DNA from: an uncultured Alphaproteobacteria bacterium
Lineage (GTDB): Bacteria > Pseudomonadota > Alphaproteobacteria > RF32 > CAG-239
DNA: 16,945 nucleotides
Assembly: GCA_910576955.1 (NCBI GenBank)
Contig: CAJTJB010000014.1
Coordinates: 1-16,945, forward strand
Reading direction: 5' to 3'
Shown: positions 15,486 to 16,945 of the stretch, in pieces
Numbering within the stretch: the first letter of the stretch is position 1
How the letters are laid out: each line of letters begins with the position of its first letter
Notes under the pieces: generated by a model
The model's input: only the letters and a program-made list of their open reading frames with translations
Database searches by the model: none
Told to the model about the DNA's origin: nothing
Translations under genes and position numbers: made by a program

Positions 15486-16945
15486 TTAGTAGCCTCTTAC
15501 ATCGCAAGTGTAACAGGTACAACTTACTTTATCACCATATATTGGACCACAAGAATTCTCATTTGGATATTGAACCTTTTGGCATTCTCCAGTTCCCCAA
15601 ACTCCGCCAAATCCACCACACTCTGGTTTACCATCAGCGCGTACCGGAATATTTGGATCATAAGTCATAGAGCCGTGCGGTCCGCTTGGACAAGATAGAT
15701 TTATAAGTACAGCTTCTTTGTATGTACAATTCGGCTTACATTCTGTGCAGATTTTTCCGCCGCACGGAGAGTCTTTTTCTGTCTTGCAGCCGTTGGAGCA
15801 GGATTTGCTGGTTGGGCACGGGCTATAATTTGTGCAGGCGTTGGCTACTGTTACAGAACCGGCGCTCGTGCCGTGGCTGGAGCATGAAGAACTTGCGCAG
15901 CTCCACTTTTTCTTTTGTGTACCGCTAGTCTTACCGTTGGCATAATAGCCGCTTCCCGGATTATCTGCACAAGATACGCTGCCGTCGTTGACTTTCGAGC
16001 AATTACATGAACTCCAATTTGTGCAGGCGTTGGCTACTGTAACAGAACCGGCACTTGTACCGTGGCTGGAGCAAGAGGTGCTTGCACAACTCCATTTCTT
16101 ACTTTGCGTACCGCTGGTCGTACCATTAGCATAGTAATCGCTCCCTGGTTTTGCCGAGCAAAATACACTGCCATTGTCGACTTTCGAGCAATTACACGAA
16201 CTCCAATTTGTGCAGGCGTTGCTGGCAGTTTTGGAACTGGTGTTGCCATGCGAGGAGCTGCAGGCTTTACCGCCGTTACAGGTATATTTTGTCGGCTGCG
16301 TACCGCTGGTCTTGCCGTTTGCATAGGTGTCGGCAGGTTGCGAAGCGCACTGTACGGAGCCGTCGTTTACCCAACTGCAAGAGCATTGGTTGCATACCTG
16401 ACAGGTGATTCCGGATGTTGACGTATACGAGCTTGTGCAATTATTGTAGTACGAGCTTTGGTCAAGCGTATATGTATATGTTCTTGTGCCGCTCTTGGTA
16501 CCGGTGCTGTAGTAATTGCTTGAGCAGGAAGTGTCGCAAGTATCTGAAATTCCTGATACAGAGTGTGTGCAAGTACCGATAGTATCATAGCAGGTGAGGG
16601 AAGCGCCATCGGTTGAAACGGTGACTCGTCTGCCATAGTAACCAGAGGAGAGGGAGCTGACATAGCCGTAGTCGGCGCAGGTGACGGATTTGTAGCAGGT
16701 CGGAGTGCCGAGAGCGTAGGTTCTGGGGGCGGTTACTTCTACATAGTATGAATCTGCGCCGGTTGCGCGAGTTGAGTATGAAGTTGAAACATTTGTCCAT
16801 CCGTTTTTACAAGAGCAAGAGATATAGCAAGCCGTGCCGCCGCAAGTTCCGCTCATGGTACTCTCTGAAAAGATCTCCCCGAATGTATACCATTTGCTGC
16901 CTACCTTTTTCAAATTTACGGAGGATACATAAGAGTTATTATGCG
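15486..16945 (-). CDS. Cysteine-rich protein with three 63-residue tandem repeats (5' partial)
   Basis: The frame is open to the right edge. The TTG at 16913 is not the start, because ten more sense codons precede it in the window. About 485 residues are visible, roughly 45 of them Cys, with abundant Ser, Thr, Gly, Asn and Tyr. Three tandem repeats of 63 residues each carry six cysteines in the order CTNWSSCNC..., C, C, C. A C-terminal module CPTSKSCSNGC...SPCGGKICTEC is shared with the protein at 1-1115. The tail (SCTCYTCDVRGY) is Cys-rich. Sequence nearer the N-terminus has motifs such as YYSTGTKSGT that recur in the repeats (YANGKTSGT). An exported, disulfide-braced surface or adhesion protein is likely, but the signal peptide is out of view and no known family is recognised. 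Confidence 0.8.
   Translation of the reverse strand, partial: HNNSYVSSVNLKKVGSKWYTFGEIFSESTMSGTCGGTACYISCSCKNGWTNVSTSYSTRATGADSYYVEVTAPRTYALGTPTCYKSVTCADYGYVSSLSSGYYGRRVTVSTDGASLTCYDTIGTCTHSVSGISDTCDTSCSSNYYSTGTKSGTRTYTYTLDQSSYYNNCTSSYTSTSGITCQVCNQCSCSWVNDGSVQCASQPADTYANGKTSGTQPTKYTCNGGKACSSSHGNTSSKTASNACTNWSSCNCSKVDNGSVFCSAKPGSDYYANGTTSGTQSKKWSCASTSCSSHGTSAGSVTVANACTNWSSCNCSKVNDGSVSCADNPGSGYYANGKTSGTQKKKWSCASSSCSSHGTSAGSVTVANACTNYSPCPTSKSCSNGCKTEKDSPCGGKICTECKPNCTYKEAVLINLSCPSGPHGSMTYDPNIPVRADGKPECGGFGGVWGTGECQKVQYPNENSCGPIYGDKVSCTCYTCDVRGY
15832..16398 (-). repeat. Three tandem 189-bp repeats encoding 63-residue Cys-rich units
   Basis: Units are at 15832-16020, 16021-16209 and 16210 to about 16398. 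The first two (C-terminal in the protein) are the most alike. Their differences are scattered and many fall at third codon positions, while the six cysteines and the NGxTSGTQ and SSHG motifs are kept. The third is more diverged (KYTCNGGKACSSSHGN). Each unit is a whole number of codons, so gain or loss of a unit keeps the frame. Confidence 0.85.

Noticed and set aside
15832..16398. Regularly spaced repeats taken as a possible CRISPR-like array
   Set aside because: The units are 189 bp, contiguous, in frame and protein-coding, with no short repeat/spacer pattern and no cas genes.
16911..16913. TTG as the start of the right Cys-rich gene
   Set aside because: The frame stays open upstream to the window edge, there is no ribosome site at the proper distance, and the sequence does not begin with a signal peptide; the gene is truncated by the window.

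Overview
The window looks like a piece of a host-associated or gut-type alphaproteobacterial chromosome, moderately AT-rich. The lineage call rests mainly on a tsaD / mic60 (COG4223 mitofilin-like) / hemY neighbourhood, an arrangement characteristic of Alphaproteobacteria, together with an EnvZ/OmpR-type two-component system. The closer placement (uncultured gut alphaproteobacteria that carry many cysteine-rich repeat proteins) is inference. TGA is used as a normal stop (nth, tsaD and hemY end with it). No tRNA, rRNA, CRISPR array or insertion sequence was found.

Layout. (1) Positions 1-1115: the 3' part of a large Cys/Ser/Thr/Gly-rich, probably exported protein, running in from the left. (2) 1116-1908: gene-poor. 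It holds a hairpin, scraps of Cys-rich reading frames that look like remnants of paralogues, a strong terminator (1497-1532), an AT-rich stretch with two palindromes, and the terminator of the leftward operon (1834-1855). (3) 1909-11198: eight closely spaced leftward genes. In transcription order they are tsaD (tRNA t6A), nth (endonuclease III), two tandem paralogous GT-C membrane glycosyltransferases, uvrC, pgsA, an OmpR-like regulator and an EnvZ-like kinase. (4) 11199-11289: divergent promoter region. (5) 11290-15200: rightward mic60-like, hemY-like and an ADP-dependent sugar kinase, closed by a strong terminator (15216-15249). (6) 15486-16945: a second Cys-rich protein on the minus strand, with three 63-residue repeats, running off the right edge.

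How it fits together. The core mixes housekeeping functions (tRNA modification, base and nucleotide excision repair, phosphatidylglycerol synthesis) with envelope functions (two GT-C enzymes, EnvZ/OmpR, Mic60/HemY membrane organisation). The two Cys-rich proteins share a module and bracket this core, both pointing into it. Most notable: hemC and hemD, which normally sit between tsaD and mic60 in Alphaproteobacteria, are missing here, and an archaeal/eukaryal-type ADP-dependent sugar kinase follows hemY. Together these hint at a haem-scavenging, fermentative or anaerobic lifestyle (inference). The least described material is the Cys-rich repeat family and the decayed copies next to it.
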